64,000 nt of DNA from CATQGW01 sp965242565 (lineage in GTDB: Bacteria > Chloroflexota > Dehalococcoidia > Bin125): NCBI GenBank assembly GCA_965242565.1, contig OZ251457.1, positions 2,232,001 through 2,296,000 on the forward strand, read 5' to 3'. The notes below the pieces were generated by a model. It saw only the letters and a list, made by a program, of their open reading frames with translations, was not told the origin of the DNA and made no database searches. Below are positions 7,620 through 15,595 of the stretch, in pieces. Made by a program: the position numbers and the translations under genes. Numbering within the stretch: the stretch's first letter is position 1; every line of letters begins with the position of its first letter.

Positions 7620-9329
7620 ATGCATGATCTGGTGATTCGCAACGGGCTGGTGGTGGATGGGACGGGAGCGGCCGCGCGTCGGGCGGATGTGGCGATCGAC
7701 GACGGGCTGGTCTCGATCGTGGGGGAGGTGGCGACGAGCGGGCGCGAGGAGATCGACGCCGAGGGGAAGCTGGTGACGCCGGGCTTCGTGGATATCCACA
7801 CGCACTTCGACGGGCAGATCACCTGGGATCCGCTGCTGACGCCGTCGTTCTGGCACGGGGTGACGACGGTCGTGATGGGCAACTGCGGGGTGGGCTTCGC
7901 GCCAGCGGCGCCGAACCGGCGCGACTGGCTGATCGGTCTGATGGAGGGGGTGGAGGACATCCCGGGTTCCGCACTGGCGGAGGGGATGCAGTGGGGCTGG
8001 GAGTCGTTCCCGGAATACCTGGACTACCTGGAGACGCTGCCGAAGGCGATCGATGTGGGCACGCAGGTGCCGCACGGCGCGGTGCGGGCCTACGTGATGG
8101 GCGATCGCGGGGCGCGCAACGAGGATGCGAACCCCGAGGACATCGCGGAGATGGCGGCGATCGTGAAGGAGGGGATCGAGGCGGGCGCGCTGGGCTTCTC
8201 GACCTCGCGCACGCTGGCGCACCGCGCCATTGACGGCGAGCCGGTACCCGGCACGTTCGCGGCGGAGGACGAGCTGTTCGGCATCGGACGGGTGCTGGGT
8301 GAGCTGGGCACGGGCATCTACGAGGTCGCGCCGGCCGGCGTGACGGGCGACGACGCCAACGCGCCGGCGCTGGAGATCGCCTGGATGCGCAAGCTCTCAG
8401 CGGAGATCAGCCGCCCGGTGACGTTTGCGATGGTGCAGTTCGACAACGATCCGGAGGCCTGGCGCAAGGCGTTCGACGCCTCGCTGGAGGCGCTGGACGA
8501 GGGAGCGGAGATTTACCCGCAGGTGGCGGCGCGGGGGATTTCGCTGCTGCTGACGCTGCGCGGGCGGCATCCGTTCATTCACTCGCCCTCGTACCGCGAG
8601 CTGGATGGTCTGGACTGGACGGAGCGTGCAGAGCGAATGCGGCATCCGCAGCTGCGCGAGAAGATCCTGGGCGAGGTGACATCGCCGGACGCGGCGCTGG
8701 GCTTCCTGATGTGGAGCAAGCTCTACCCGATGAGCGATCCGCCGAACTACGAGCCTGAGCCTGCGGAGGCGGTGGAGGCGCGGGCCGCGGCGGCGGGCGT
8801 GACGCCGCTTGAGTTCGCCTACGACTTCCTGACCGAGGGCGCGGGGGACAACGTGCTGTTCGCGCCGCTGTTCAACTACGCGAACGGCGACCTGGAGCCG
8901 ACGCGGGAGATGCTGCTGCATCCGCGCAGCGCGGTGGGTCTGTCGGACGGCGGGGCGCACTGCGGGGTGATCTGCGACGCGGGGATGCCGACCTTCATGC
9001 TGACGCACTGGACGCGCGACCGCGAGCGCGGCGAGCGGCTGCCGCTGGAATGGATCGTGAAGCGGATGACGCAGGATACGGCGCAGCTCTACGGCCTGGG
9101 CGACCGCGGGGTGCTGGCGCCGGGCAAGAAGGGCGACGTAAACGTGATCGACTACGAGGCGCTCCAGCTCGAGCTGCCGGAGGCGACGCACGATCTGCCG
9201 ACGGAGGCGATGCGGCTGATCCAACGGTCGCGCGGCTACGTCGCCACGGTCGTGAGCGGCGAGGTGATCTCGCGCGACGGCGAAGAGACGGGCGCGCGTC
9301 CCGGGCAACTGATCCGCGGGGCGCGCTGA
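7620..9329 (+). CDS. N-acyl-D-amino-acid deacylase family amidohydrolase
   Basis: The 569-residue protein is a metal-dependent amidohydrolase of the D-aminoacylase group. It has an N-terminal beta-sandwich strand (DLVIRNGLVVDGTG), the metal motif HTH at residues 60-62 within PGFVDIHTHFDGQ, NCGVGFAP, a late SDGGAHCG carrying the metal-ligand Asp, and the C-terminal closing strand (APGKKGDVNVIDYEAL). Relatives hydrolyse N-acyl-D-amino acids or related cyclic amides. It is full length and cytoplasmic. The ATG at 7620 is preceded by AGGAGG about 6 bases away; the frame is open further upstream but shows no family similarity there. Such genes are abundant in organic-matter degraders, which fits the suggested lineage. 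Confidence 0.85.
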   Translation: MHDLVIRNGLVVDGTGAAARRADVAIDDGLVSIVGEVATSGREEIDAEGKLVTPGFVDIHTHFDGQITWDPLLTPSFWHGVTTVVMGNCGVGFAPAAPNRRDWLIGLMEGVEDIPGSALAEGMQWGWESFPEYLDYLETLPKAIDVGTQVPHGAVRAYVMGDRGARNEDANPEDIAEMAAIVKEGIEAGALGFSTSRTLAHRAIDGEPVPGTFAAEDELFGIGRVLGELGTGIYEVAPAGVTGDDANAPALEIAWMRKLSAEISRPVTFAMVQFDNDPEAWRKAFDASLEALDEGAEIYPQVAARGISLLLTLRGRHPFIHSPSYRELDGLDWTERAERMRHPQLREKILGEVTSPDAALGFLMWSKLYPMSDPPNYEPEPAEAVEARAAAAGVTPLEFAYDFLTEGAGDNVLFAPLFNYANGDLEPTREMLLHPRSAVGLSDGGAHCGVICDAGMPTFMLTHWTRDRERGERLPLEWIVKRMTQDTAQLYGLGDRGVLAPGKKGDVNVIDYEALQLELPEATHDLPTEAMRLIQRSRGYVATVVSGEVISRDGEETGARPGQLIRGAR

Positions 9330-9390
9330 ATGGGCGCGCGCTGAGCAGGGCGCGCCGAATGGGACGCGCGGGGTTGCGGAGTGAGTTGCG

Positions 9391-9963
9391 ATGACCGAGT
9401 CTCGGCCTGAGCAGCTCATTCTGCAGCGTGTGCTGGAGCGCGCGTACGACCGTCGGATCATCGGCAATGTAGAGCGCCGCACCTATGTGGAGTTGATGAT
9501 CGAGCTGGCGCTGGAGCGCTTGCGCCCGCGCTGGCGGGCGGTGGAGCCGTGGCATCCGTGGACACTGGAGCAGGCGGGGACGGGCAGGCGGATCGCGGTG
9601 CGGCAGGCGGCGGCGCGGCAGACATGGTCGTCGGCCGCGGCGACCACGCCGCCGCCGGAGTTCGATATTGCGCCGCGCAACGGATATTACGTTGAGGGGG
9701 GCAACCGGTGGGTTGAGGTGAACCCGCCGCGGCGGCCGGCGGATATCTACATCGCGGCGTATCACGGGGAGGCGAATAAGAGGATCGCCGATCAACGGCT
9801 GCCGGAGCAGTGGACATTCTACGTGGTTGCGGAGCGGGACTTGCCGCGGGGGCAGAAGCGGATCGGGCTGAATCGGTTCAAGGCGCGCGCGGCGGTGTGC
9901 GGGTTCGAAGAGTTGGGCGGGGTGGTGGCGCGGACGGCGCGGGAGTTGCGGCGGCGGAGGTGA
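9391..9963 (+). CDS. PD-(D/E)XK-fold paralogue 1, catalytic residues lost
   Basis: This 190-residue protein is the first of three adjacent paralogues. It keeps the shared frame: N-terminal helices (NVERRTYVELMIELAL), the QTW motif, FDIAPRNGYY, ADIYIAAYH, LPEQWTFYVV and RGQKRIGL. Where the other two have D...E-x-K, this copy has T58, A69 and R71 (WTLEQ, IAVRQ). All three predicted metal-site residues are thus replaced and it should not cleave DNA. A dead nuclease-fold protein beside live ones could be a binding or regulatory subunit, or simply a decaying copy; its intact frame argues against simple decay. It starts 61 bp after the amidohydrolase. Confidence 0.6.
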   Translation: MTESRPEQLILQRVLERAYDRRIIGNVERRTYVELMIELALERLRPRWRAVEPWHPWTLEQAGTGRRIAVRQAAARQTWSSAAATTPPPEFDIAPRNGYYVEGGNRWVEVNPPRRPADIYIAAYHGEANKRIADQRLPEQWTFYVVAERDLPRGQKRIGLNRFKARAAVCGFEELGGVVARTARELRRRR

Positions 9964-10227
9964 GGGGTTTGGAGGAGGCGGGGGCGTGTCCTCTGTGAGA
10001 AGGCGGCCAGCTCGCCAGACTCTCGTTGGAGCCGGGGGCAAGCCCCGGTCAAGTTGGGGGCGACGGACAGAGGGCGCGGGAGCGACGGAGTGGTGTCAGG
10101 GGCGGTTTGGGCCGATTCCCGCTCGGGGGCGGGAATGACGGAGGGAGGGGCGGCGGGAATGACCGAGGGATGGGGGGCGCGGAATCGGGAATTGGGGTAG
10201 GGTGGTGCGCGGGAGGGGCGGGGTGCG
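9964..10227. other. Intergenic region with two hairpin repeats
   Basis: The 264 bp between paralogues 1 and 2 hold two hairpin repeats that share a trailing GACGG: a diverged one at about 10033-10066 (GCCCCGGTCAAGTTGGGGGC type) and a perfect one at 10114-10141 with ATTCCCGC/GCGGGAAT arms. No credible gene is present. Confidence 0.7.
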
Positions 10228-10854
10228 ATGGCGGGGCGCTCGGTGCATGAGGTGATTGTGGAGCAGCTAGTGAGGCGGGTGTACGGGCAGCCGTTGATCG
10301 AGAATGTGTACCGCAGCGACTATATGGAGTACATGGTGGCGATGGCGTTGGGGGATGCGTGGCGGCTGACGCCGCCGTGGGTTTCGTGGGATTTGGAGCA
10401 CGGGGCGTCGCGGGTGCGGGTGGAGGTGAAGCAGTCGGCGGCGCGGCAGACCTGGACGGAACCGCCGGTGGCGAAGGAGCATCCGCGCCGCCCACGCTTC
10501 GACATTACGCCGCAGCAAGGCTACTACCTGAACGGGGATGCGGACTGGGTGTCGACGCCGTTGCAGCGGCAGGCGGACATTTACGTGTTCGCGTGGCATC
10601 CGGAGCGGGAAGAGCAGCTGGCGGATCACCGCTGTCCGGAGCAGTGGCGGTTTTTCGTGGTCTCGGAGCGTCGGCTGCCGCGGCGACAAAAGAGCATTGG
10701 GCTGCGTCCGCTGGGGCGTCTGACGCATCCGTGCGTCTACCGCGATCTGGCGGAGATCATCGGCTCGGTCGCGGCCGGTCTGCGCCGGCCGAAGGCGGAG
10801 GGGATGAAGCGGGGCGTGGTGACGCGGCCGGGCTGGACGGGCCGCGTGCGGTAG
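10228..10854 (+). CDS. PD-(D/E)XK-like protein, paralogue 2 with intact motif
   Basis: The 208-residue protein shares the paralogue layout: SDYMEYMVAMAL helix, WDLEHG, VEVKQSAARQTW, FDITPQQGYY, ADIYVFAWHPE, CPEQWRFFVV and RRQKSIGL. D55 and E66-x-K68 fit the (P)D...(D/E)XK metal site of restriction-type nucleases, and the glutamate of the first helix could complete it. A family of small prokaryotic proteins with EVK-SA-QSW and ADVYVF motifs has the same pattern, but I cannot name it exactly. The C-terminus adds about 25 basic residues absent from paralogue 1. No methyltransferase lies next to the trio, so a classical restriction role is not evident. DNA-binding or nuclease activity is inferred. 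Confidence 0.6.
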   Translation: MAGRSVHEVIVEQLVRRVYGQPLIENVYRSDYMEYMVAMALGDAWRLTPPWVSWDLEHGASRVRVEVKQSAARQTWTEPPVAKEHPRRPRFDITPQQGYYLNGDADWVSTPLQRQADIYVFAWHPEREEQLADHRCPEQWRFFVVSERRLPRRQKSIGLRPLGRLTHPCVYRDLAEIIGSVAAGLRRPKAEGMKRGVVTRPGWTGRVR

Positions 10855-10913
10855 CATGAGCGGCGGCCGGCCGCAGCGGGGATCCGCCCGTAGGGCCGGC
10901 AGGGAGTGTTCTC

Positions 10914-11549
10914 ATGCCCCGATCTTCGATTGAGCGCATCGTTGTTCAGCGGCTTGCGCATCAGCTGGTGACTCAGCGGTTGGTCGAGCGCGTCTACCAC
11001 CAGCGGCTGATCGGCAACGTTGAACGCGGCGCGTATGTGGAGTGCCTGATCGAGCTGGCGCTGAGCGAGTTGCGTCCGCCGTGGTCGCTGACGGGTACAT
11101 GGGCTGCGTGGGACCTTGAGCAGGCGGAGAGCGGCGCGCGGATCGAAATTAAGCAGTCGGCCGCGCTGCAAACCTGGAGCGCGCCCAACGCGGTACCCAG
11201 CACCGGGGCATCACCGACGTTCGATATCGCGCCGCGCAGCGGCTACTACGCCGCCGACGACAGCGGGTGGATTGCAAACGAAACTCCGCAGCGGCTCGCC
11301 GATCTCTACGTGATGGCGAGGCACGACGAGACGGATCCGAGCATCGCCGACCACCGCCTGCCGGAGCAGTGGCGGTTTTACGTCGTGCCCGAGCATCGTC
11401 TGCCGCCGAGGCAGAAGTCGATCAGCCTCAACCCACTGAGCAGACTGGCGGAGGCGTGCGGCTTCGACGATCTGGCGGCGGCGGTTGCGCGAGCGATGGC
11501 TGAGTTGCCTGGGCTCAAGGCTGCCGATGGGGCGACCCGCGAGGATTGA
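10914..11549 (+). CDS. PD-(D/E)XK-like protein, paralogue 3 with intact motif
   Basis: The 211-residue protein is closest to paralogue 1 in its N-terminal half (RLIGNVERGAYVE, IELAL) yet keeps the predicted catalytic set: D67 in WDLEQ and E78-x-K80 in IEIKQSA, followed by LQTW. The second half repeats FDIAPRSGYY, ADLYVMARHDE, LPEQWRFYVV and RQKSISL. The close match to paralogue 1 with a live motif implies that copy 1 lost its residues after duplication. It begins 59 bp after paralogue 2. Predicted soluble and cytoplasmic; substrate unknown. Confidence 0.6.
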   Translation: MPRSSIERIVVQRLAHQLVTQRLVERVYHQRLIGNVERGAYVECLIELALSELRPPWSLTGTWAAWDLEQAESGARIEIKQSAALQTWSAPNAVPSTGASPTFDIAPRSGYYAADDSGWIANETPQRLADLYVMARHDETDPSIADHRLPEQWRFYVVPEHRLPPRQKSISLNPLSRLAEACGFDDLAAAVARAMAELPGLKAADGATRED

Positions 11550-11609
11550 GGGCGACTGAAAGCAGACGGGGGGTTGCACTCTATATAGAACATCTGTACG
11601 TTAGCGGGC

Positions 11610-12449
11610 ATGGCGCAGCTCTCGCTTCTCGATCCGAATCCGTACTCGGTCCGGCCTGCGCGAGTCGGCGGGGCGCAGGTGGATTACGCCGACGCGGGGG
11701 CGATTCTGACACGGCCGACGGGGCGGCTGCAGGGGAACATCGACTTTGCGCTCAATCCCTACCAGGGCTGCACGTTTGCGTGTTCGTACTGCTACGCGGC
11801 GTTCTTTGTGGCGGAGGACGAGCAGCGCGAGCGCTGGGGGCAATGGGTGCGGGTGAAGACGAATGCGGTGGAGCGTCTGCGCGGGATGCGGGTGGACCTG
11901 CGGGGGCGCACGGTGCTGATGAGCAGCGCGACGGATCCCTATCAGCCGATTGAGCGTCGGCTGGAGATGGTGCGGGCGCTGCTGCCGCTGCTGGCGCGGC
12001 GGGGAGCGCATCTGGTTGTGCAGACGCGGAGTCCGCTGGTCACGCGGGATGCGGATCTGTTCCACGAGTTCCGGCGGGCACGGGTGGGGCTGAGTATCAC
12101 GACGGACTCGGAGGAGGTGCGGAAGCGGTTTGAGCCGCGCTGCGCGTCGATTGAGCAGCGGCTGGCGGCAGCGGCGGAGTTGGTGGAGGCGGGGGTGCGG
12201 GTCAACATCGGGGTGTCGCCGATGCTGCCGCTGGAGGATCCGGCGGGGTTCGCGCGGCGGATTCGGGCGACGGGGGCGCAGGGGGTGCGGATTGGGCGGT
12301 TTCACGCGAACCGCGGGCCGTTCGCCGCCGGCACACGGGACGGGGCGTTGGCGATTGCGCGGGAGTTGGGCTGGACGCCGGCGCGTCAGCGGGCGGCGGA
12401 GGCGGCGCTGCGGCGGGAGTTGCGGCGGTTGGAGTGCCGGGGAGGCTAG
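11610..12449 (+). CDS. Radical SAM protein, spore-photoproduct-lyase-related (COG1533-like)
   Basis: The 279-residue protein carries the radical SAM cluster motif C54-x3-C58-x2-C61 within PYQGCTFACSYCYA, and further typical segments: VRVKTNAVERL, VLMSSATDPYQPIE, VVQTRSPLVTRD and VGLSITTDSEEV. This is the pattern of short SplB-like radical SAM proteins common in bacteria and archaea, most of unknown reaction. It binds a [4Fe-4S] cluster and SAM and presumably generates a 5'-deoxyadenosyl radical. It is convergent with the retropepsin array, overlapping the end of the first protease by 4 bp. Cofactor chemistry is well supported, substrate is not. Confidence 0.8.
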   Translation: MAQLSLLDPNPYSVRPARVGGAQVDYADAGAILTRPTGRLQGNIDFALNPYQGCTFACSYCYAAFFVAEDEQRERWGQWVRVKTNAVERLRGMRVDLRGRTVLMSSATDPYQPIERRLEMVRALLPLLARRGAHLVVQTRSPLVTRDADLFHEFRRARVGLSITTDSEEVRKRFEPRCASIEQRLAAAAELVEAGVRVNIGVSPMLPLEDPAGFARRIRATGAQGVRIGRFHANRGPFAAGTRDGALAIARELGWTPARQRAAEAALRRELRRLECRGG

Positions 12450-12922
12450 CGCGTCTCCAGGTAGACGCTGGGCTGCCCGCCGTAATCCAGCTCCAGGCGG
12501 AAGCGTTGCAACACATCGCGCCCCAACAGACTGGGCAACCGCCAATTACCGTGGTCGCCGGGCGTCGGAGGGACCGGCTGGGCGATCAAGACCGGAGCTT
12601 CGATTTCCATTTGCCGCAGGTCGTCAGAGTCGAGCGTGAGCTGTGCGTCGCGGAGGATGAGCTGATTGTCGGAGCCGCCCACGCCGAAGATCTGGATGCG
12701 GCGAGGATCGTTGGCGAAGTCAAGCGCAAAGTAATCGCGGCGCAAGAGGGCGAGGGTGTCGTTGGGGCTGAGGATGGTGAACGGCGAGCCGGTGTCGATC
12801 ATAAACAGGACAGGGTGGCGCTCGCCGTTTAGCGCCACAGCAATCCGCATCTGCGGTTCGCCGCCGCTGCGAAGCGAGTGGGCGAACCGGCGTGCAGCGA
12901 GCACCCGGCCGGGGAACCGCAT
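12446..12922 (-). CDS. Retropepsin-like aspartic protease, cassette A
   Basis: The 158-residue protein has a single aspartic-protease motif (MIDTGSPFTILSP, D43) and a C-terminal LLGRDVLQRFRLEL strand typical of clan AA retropepsin-like domains. With one DTG per chain it should work as a homodimer. No signal peptide or membrane segment is visible, so it is probably cytoplasmic. It follows its small partner gene by 5 bp. This is the most diverged of four tandem copies; the G skew of the surrounding DNA is weak. Target proteins are unknown. Confidence 0.75.
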   Translation of the reverse strand: MRFPGRVLAARRFAHSLRSGGEPQMRIAVALNGERHPVLFMIDTGSPFTILSPNDTLALLRRDYFALDFANDPRRIQIFGVGGSDNQLILRDAQLTLDSDDLRQMEIEAPVLIAQPVPPTPGDHGNWRLPSLLGRDVLQRFRLELDYGGQPSVYLETR

Positions 12923-12927
12923 GGCAG

Positions 12928-13272
12928 TCAGTTGGGATACGGACTGGGCGGCTGATAGATGCCGCTGTAGCCGAAGTTGACGGAAGGAGAGATGAACTGG
13001 CGGACTGCGGACTCACGATCCAAGCTCGGCAGTGCGTCGAAACGCTCAAGTAGGACAAGCGGATCGCGGTCGATCATTACCTGGCGGTCGCCGTAGACGA
13101 TCACCGTCTCGCCGCGATGATCACGGAGGAGATCGCCCCAGAGTTCATGCAGGTAGTCGTAGTTGTCAGCGCTGCGGCGAACGCGCTCTGCAACCTGCTC
13201 CTGAGTCTCCGAAGCAGGTTGCGCAGTCGCGCGTGGAGCGTCGGTCGCGGCGGGACGTGGTGCTGCGGCCAT
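12928..13272 (-). CDS. Small partner protein of cassette A (DUF5678-like)
   Basis: The 114-residue protein has a Pro/Ala-rich N-terminus (about 35 residues) and a compact domain with ELWGDLLRDHRGETVIVYGDRQVMIDRDP. This resembles small DUF5678-type domains in which a short helix ends in a G-x-x-V strand followed by an aspartate-rich turn, but the match is by eye. Its C-terminus (GYSGIYQPPSPYPN) differs from the other partner copies. The ATG is preceded by AGGAG 8 bases away. It is translated just before the protease, so the two products probably interact or share a process. Confidence 0.55.
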   Translation of the reverse strand: MAAAPRPAATDAPRATAQPASETQEQVAERVRRSADNYDYLHELWGDLLRDHRGETVIVYGDRQVMIDRDPLVLLERFDALPSLDRESAVRQFISPSVNFGYSGIYQPPSPYPN

Positions 13273-13405
13273 TGATCATCTCCTCGTACGAGTCACATTC
13301 TAAGGGTGTCCATGCGGTGGCGCTGGTCGGGCCGTTGGGTTTGCCCGCCTGTTCGGGCTGGGTCATTCCCGCGCGGGGGCAGGAATGACGGACGGGCGAC
13401 AGGCC
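13273..13405. other. Intergenic region with a hairpin repeat
   Basis: This 133-bp gap between cassettes A and B holds a hairpin repeat at 13362-13391 (GTCATTCC and GGAATGAC arms around a GC-rich loop, then GG). It belongs to the same family as the elements at 10114 and 19400. Nothing else is visible. Confidence 0.65.
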
Positions 13406-13879
13406 CTAGAGGGTCTCGAGGGCGACGCTGCGGGGGTCGCCGCAGGCGAGGTTGAGGTGGAAGTGGCGGAGGAAGTCGCGGCCGAGCAGGCTGGGAAGCA
13501 GCGGGGCGGGCGGCGCGGTGCGGATGGCCGGGTCGGGTTCGGCGATCAGGACGGGCATGTCGACCGGGTAGAGGTCGCCGTCGGTGGAGCGGAGGGTGAG
13601 GGTGGCGTCGCGGATGATGGCCTGCGCGTCGCCGCCGACGCCGCGGCTGCGGACGCTGCGAGGGTCGCGAGCGAAGTCAACGCTGAGCAGGCGGTCGCCC
13701 ATGACGAACCACGAGTCGAGCGGGCTGAGGACGGTGGCGTCGGCGCCGGTGTCGATCAGAAACCGAATTCGCTCTGCACGCCCTTCGATGGAGACGACCA
13801 CGTTGATGTACGCGGCTCCTCCACTTACGACGGAGTAAGGAAAGACCTGCTGGTCGCTAACCCAGCCGCGAAACCGCAT
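13406..13879 (-). CDS. Retropepsin-like aspartic protease, cassette B
   Basis: The 157-residue protein has D43 in LIDTGADATVLSP and the C-terminal SLLGRDFLRHFHLNL segment. It is exactly as long as the cassette C protease. The ATG at 13879 places the DTG at residue 43 as in all four copies; the frame is open up to 13969 but would add 30 residues without counterpart. It overlaps the end of its partner gene by 23 bp, which implies translational coupling. Predicted soluble homodimeric peptidase; substrates unknown. Confidence 0.75.
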   Translation of the reverse strand: MRFRGWVSDQQVFPYSVVSGGAAYINVVVSIEGRAERIRFLIDTGADATVLSPLDSWFVMGDRLLSVDFARDPRSVRSRGVGGDAQAIIRDATLTLRSTDGDLYPVDMPVLIAEPDPAIRTAPPAPLLPSLLGRDFLRHFHLNLACGDPRSVALETL

Positions 13880-14186
13880 ACCGCGCTCCGGGATCGGTGA
13901 TCTGCGGCACGATGGCGAAGAGCATTGCGTGCTTGCGATCCTCCTCGCCGAGCGTCGCCTCAAGCTCAACCAGATTGTCGATGATGACGACCTGTTGGTC
14001 GCCGTAGATCATGACGTATTTGCCGTAGTGGTCGCGGAGGAGGTCGGCGAAGATGTTGTCGAAGAGCTCCATGTTTTTGAGGGCCTGGCGCTCGAGGCGG
14101 CGGGTTTCCTCGCGGGTTTCGTTGCGGAGGCTGGGCGGGAGGGTGCCCAGCACGGGGGGAGCGGTTGGTTGTTGTTCGGTGGTCAT
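13857..14186 (-). CDS. Small partner protein of cassette B
   Basis: The 109-residue protein starts MTTEQQP as in cassettes C and D, then has a charged helix (REETRRLERQALKN) and the conserved core FDNIFADLLRDHYGKYVMIYGDQQVVI-DN, followed by EEDRKHAMLF. The helix-GK-strand-GDQQ pattern repeats in all four partners and must be the functional core. Its last codons overlap the protease start. Function unknown; a role as substrate, inhibitor or adaptor of the protease is inference. Confidence 0.55.
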   Translation of the reverse strand: MTTEQQPTAPPVLGTLPPSLRNETREETRRLERQALKNMELFDNIFADLLRDHYGKYVMIYGDQQVVIIDNLVELEATLGEEDRKHAMLFAIVPQITDPGARYAVSRLG

Positions 14187-14214
14187 GGGTACGCCTCGGT
14201 CGTGGTCTTGTCGG

Positions 14215-14227
14215 CGATCATAGATCG
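14215..14227. promoter_or_regulatory. Inverted repeat upstream of cassette B
   Basis: CGATC-ATA-GATCG lies about 30 bp upstream of the cassette B partner start. On the minus strand it contains TATGAT, a good -10 match. The same sequence in the same place precedes cassette C (15064-15076). A promoter with overlapping operator is possible; no clear -35 box was found. Confidence 0.35.
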
Positions 14228-14246
14228 TGCGGGGCAGGCGGGCCGG

Positions 14247-14720
14247 CTAGAGCGTCTCCAGCCGGGCGCGGCGCTGGTCGCCGCAGCGCAGTTCGAGATG
14301 GAAGTGGCGGAGGAAGTCGCGGCCGAGCACGCTGGGCGGCTGCGGTGGGCTGAGCTCGGCGAGGCGCGGTGGAGCGGGCTCGGCGATCAGGATGGGCATC
14401 GTGAGGGAATAGTTTTCACCCTCTCTGGAGCGAAGCGTCATCGTTGCGTCTCGGACGACGTATTGGGCGCCGCCGCCGATGCCCCGGATTTGGAGACGGC
14501 GAGGATCGCGAGCGAAATCCATTGCGAACGCATCGTCGCGCAAGAGGCGCAACGAGTCGGCAGAGCTCAGGACAGTGACATCAGCCCCCGTGTCGATCAT
14601 GAACGGAATGGCGCCTTGTCGTCCGTCCGTAGCGACGAGGACTTCAATCAGGGCCTCGCCGCCGCTGACAATCGCGTGCGGGAGGGTGCGAGCTTCACGA
14701 ACGGTGACGCGGAACTGCAT
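14247..14720 (-). CDS. Retropepsin-like aspartic protease, cassette C
   Basis: The 157-residue protein has D43 in MIDTGADVTVLSS, a conserved MDFARDPRRLQIRGIGGG segment, PILIAEPAPP, and the C-terminal SVLGRDFLRHFHLEL. It is the intact twin of the broken cassette D protease: their first 60 residues differ at few places. The ATG lies 3 bp after the partner gene. The domain is complete for a single-DTG homodimeric protease and has no targeting signal. Confidence 0.75.
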   Translation of the reverse strand: MQFRVTVREARTLPHAIVSGGEALIEVLVATDGRQGAIPFMIDTGADVTVLSSADSLRLLRDDAFAMDFARDPRRLQIRGIGGGAQYVVRDATMTLRSREGENYSLTMPILIAEPAPPRLAELSPPQPPSVLGRDFLRHFHLELRCGDQRRARLETL

Positions 14721-14723
14721 GCC

Positions 14724-15035
14724 CTATTCGTATTCCGGCCACCAGGGGACGAGGGGCATGCAGACGACCGTTTTGCGGTCGTGCTCGCTGAGGGCGTCCT
14801 CGGCGGCGAGCGCTGCGAACATGTCGTCGTAGATGCAGAACTGCCGGGCGCCGTAGACGAGCAGGATGCGGCCGCGGTGCTCTTTGATCAGGTCGTCGAA
14901 TATTTGGTCGAAGAACTCGAGGTTCTTATGCCCCTGGATCGCAATTCTGCGGATTTCCTCGGGGCTTTCGTAGGGCAGCGGAGCGGGCTTGGCCCAGGGG
15001 TCGCCGGTGACGGCTGGTTGTTGTTCGGTGGTCAC
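14724..15035 (-). CDS. Small partner protein of cassette C
   Basis: The 103-residue protein begins at a GTG (15035) that corresponds to the ATG of the MTTEQQP start in cassettes B and D. It contains a Pro-rich stretch, ESPEEIRRIA, the core FFDQIFDDLIKEHRGRILLVYGARQFCIYDD and a C-terminal VPWWPEYE. It is nearly identical to the cassette D partner, evidence of recent tandem duplication. Notable changes against D are GHKN for SLEN and a cysteine late in the chain (VCMPLV). Function unknown. Confidence 0.55.
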   Translation of the reverse strand: MTTEQQPAVTGDPWAKPAPLPYESPEEIRRIAIQGHKNLEFFDQIFDDLIKEHRGRILLVYGARQFCIYDDMFAALAAEDALSEHDRKTVVCMPLVPWWPEYE

Positions 15036-15063
15036 GGGTGCGCCTCGGTCGTGGTCTTGTCGG

Positions 15064-15076
15064 CGATCATAGATCG
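15064..15076. promoter_or_regulatory. Inverted repeat upstream of cassette C
   Basis: Identical to the CGATC-ATA-GATCG element before cassette B, here about 30 bp upstream of the cassette C partner start and just beyond the old stop codon of the cassette D protease. Confidence 0.35.
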
Positions 15077-15096
15077 TGCGGGGGCAGGCGGGCCAG

Positions 15097-15592
15097 CTAG
15101 AGCGTCTCAAGCCGGGCGTGGCGCTGGTCGCCGCAGCGCAGTTCGAGATGGAAGTGGCGGAGGAAGTCGCGGCCGAGCACGCTGGGCGGCTGCGGAGGGG
15201 CGGGCTCGGCGAGGCGCGGAGGGGCGGGCTCGGCGATCAGGATGGGCGGGCTCGGCGATCAGGATGGGCATTGCGAGGGCGTGGCGCTCGCCCTCGGTGG
15301 AGTAGAACGTCAAGACGGCGTCGCGAACGACATAGCGAGCTCCGCCGCCGATGCCCATGATGTGAAGGCTGCGGGGATCGCTGATGAAGTTGATGGCGAA
15401 CGCGGCGCTGCCCAGCACGGCCAGCGAGTCATCGGGACCGAGAATTGAGACATCTGCGCCAGTGTCGATCAGAAACCTCACTGTGTCTTGCATCCCCGCA
15501 ATGGAGACGAGAATTTCGATCAGGGCCTCACCGCCGCTGACCATCGCGTGCGGCAGGGTGCGAGCTTCACGGACGATGACGCGGAACTCCAT
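15097..15592 (-). pseudogene. Retropepsin-like protease of cassette D, frameshifted by a 22-bp duplication
   Basis: The first 115 or so residues match the cassette C protease, including D43 in LIDTGADVSILGP and PILIAEPA. A 22-bp unit (15226-15247) is repeated directly at 15248-15269, and 22 is not a multiple of three. Downstream the frame becomes an Arg/Pro-rich sequence that stops at 15107, while the original LGRDFLRHFHLEL and LETL continue in another frame to the stop at 15097. Removing one unit gives 474 bp, exactly the length of the cassette C gene. The product lacks the C-terminal strand that closes the retropepsin fold, so it is probably inactive. Duplications of this kind can revert. 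Confidence 0.8.
15226..15269. repeat. 22-bp direct tandem duplication inside a protease gene
   Basis: Two perfect adjacent copies of a 22-bp unit starting GGGCTCGGCG and ending GATGGGC. Cassette C has a single copy at the matching place. It causes the cassette D frameshift. Confidence 0.92.
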
Positions 15593-15595
15593 GCT

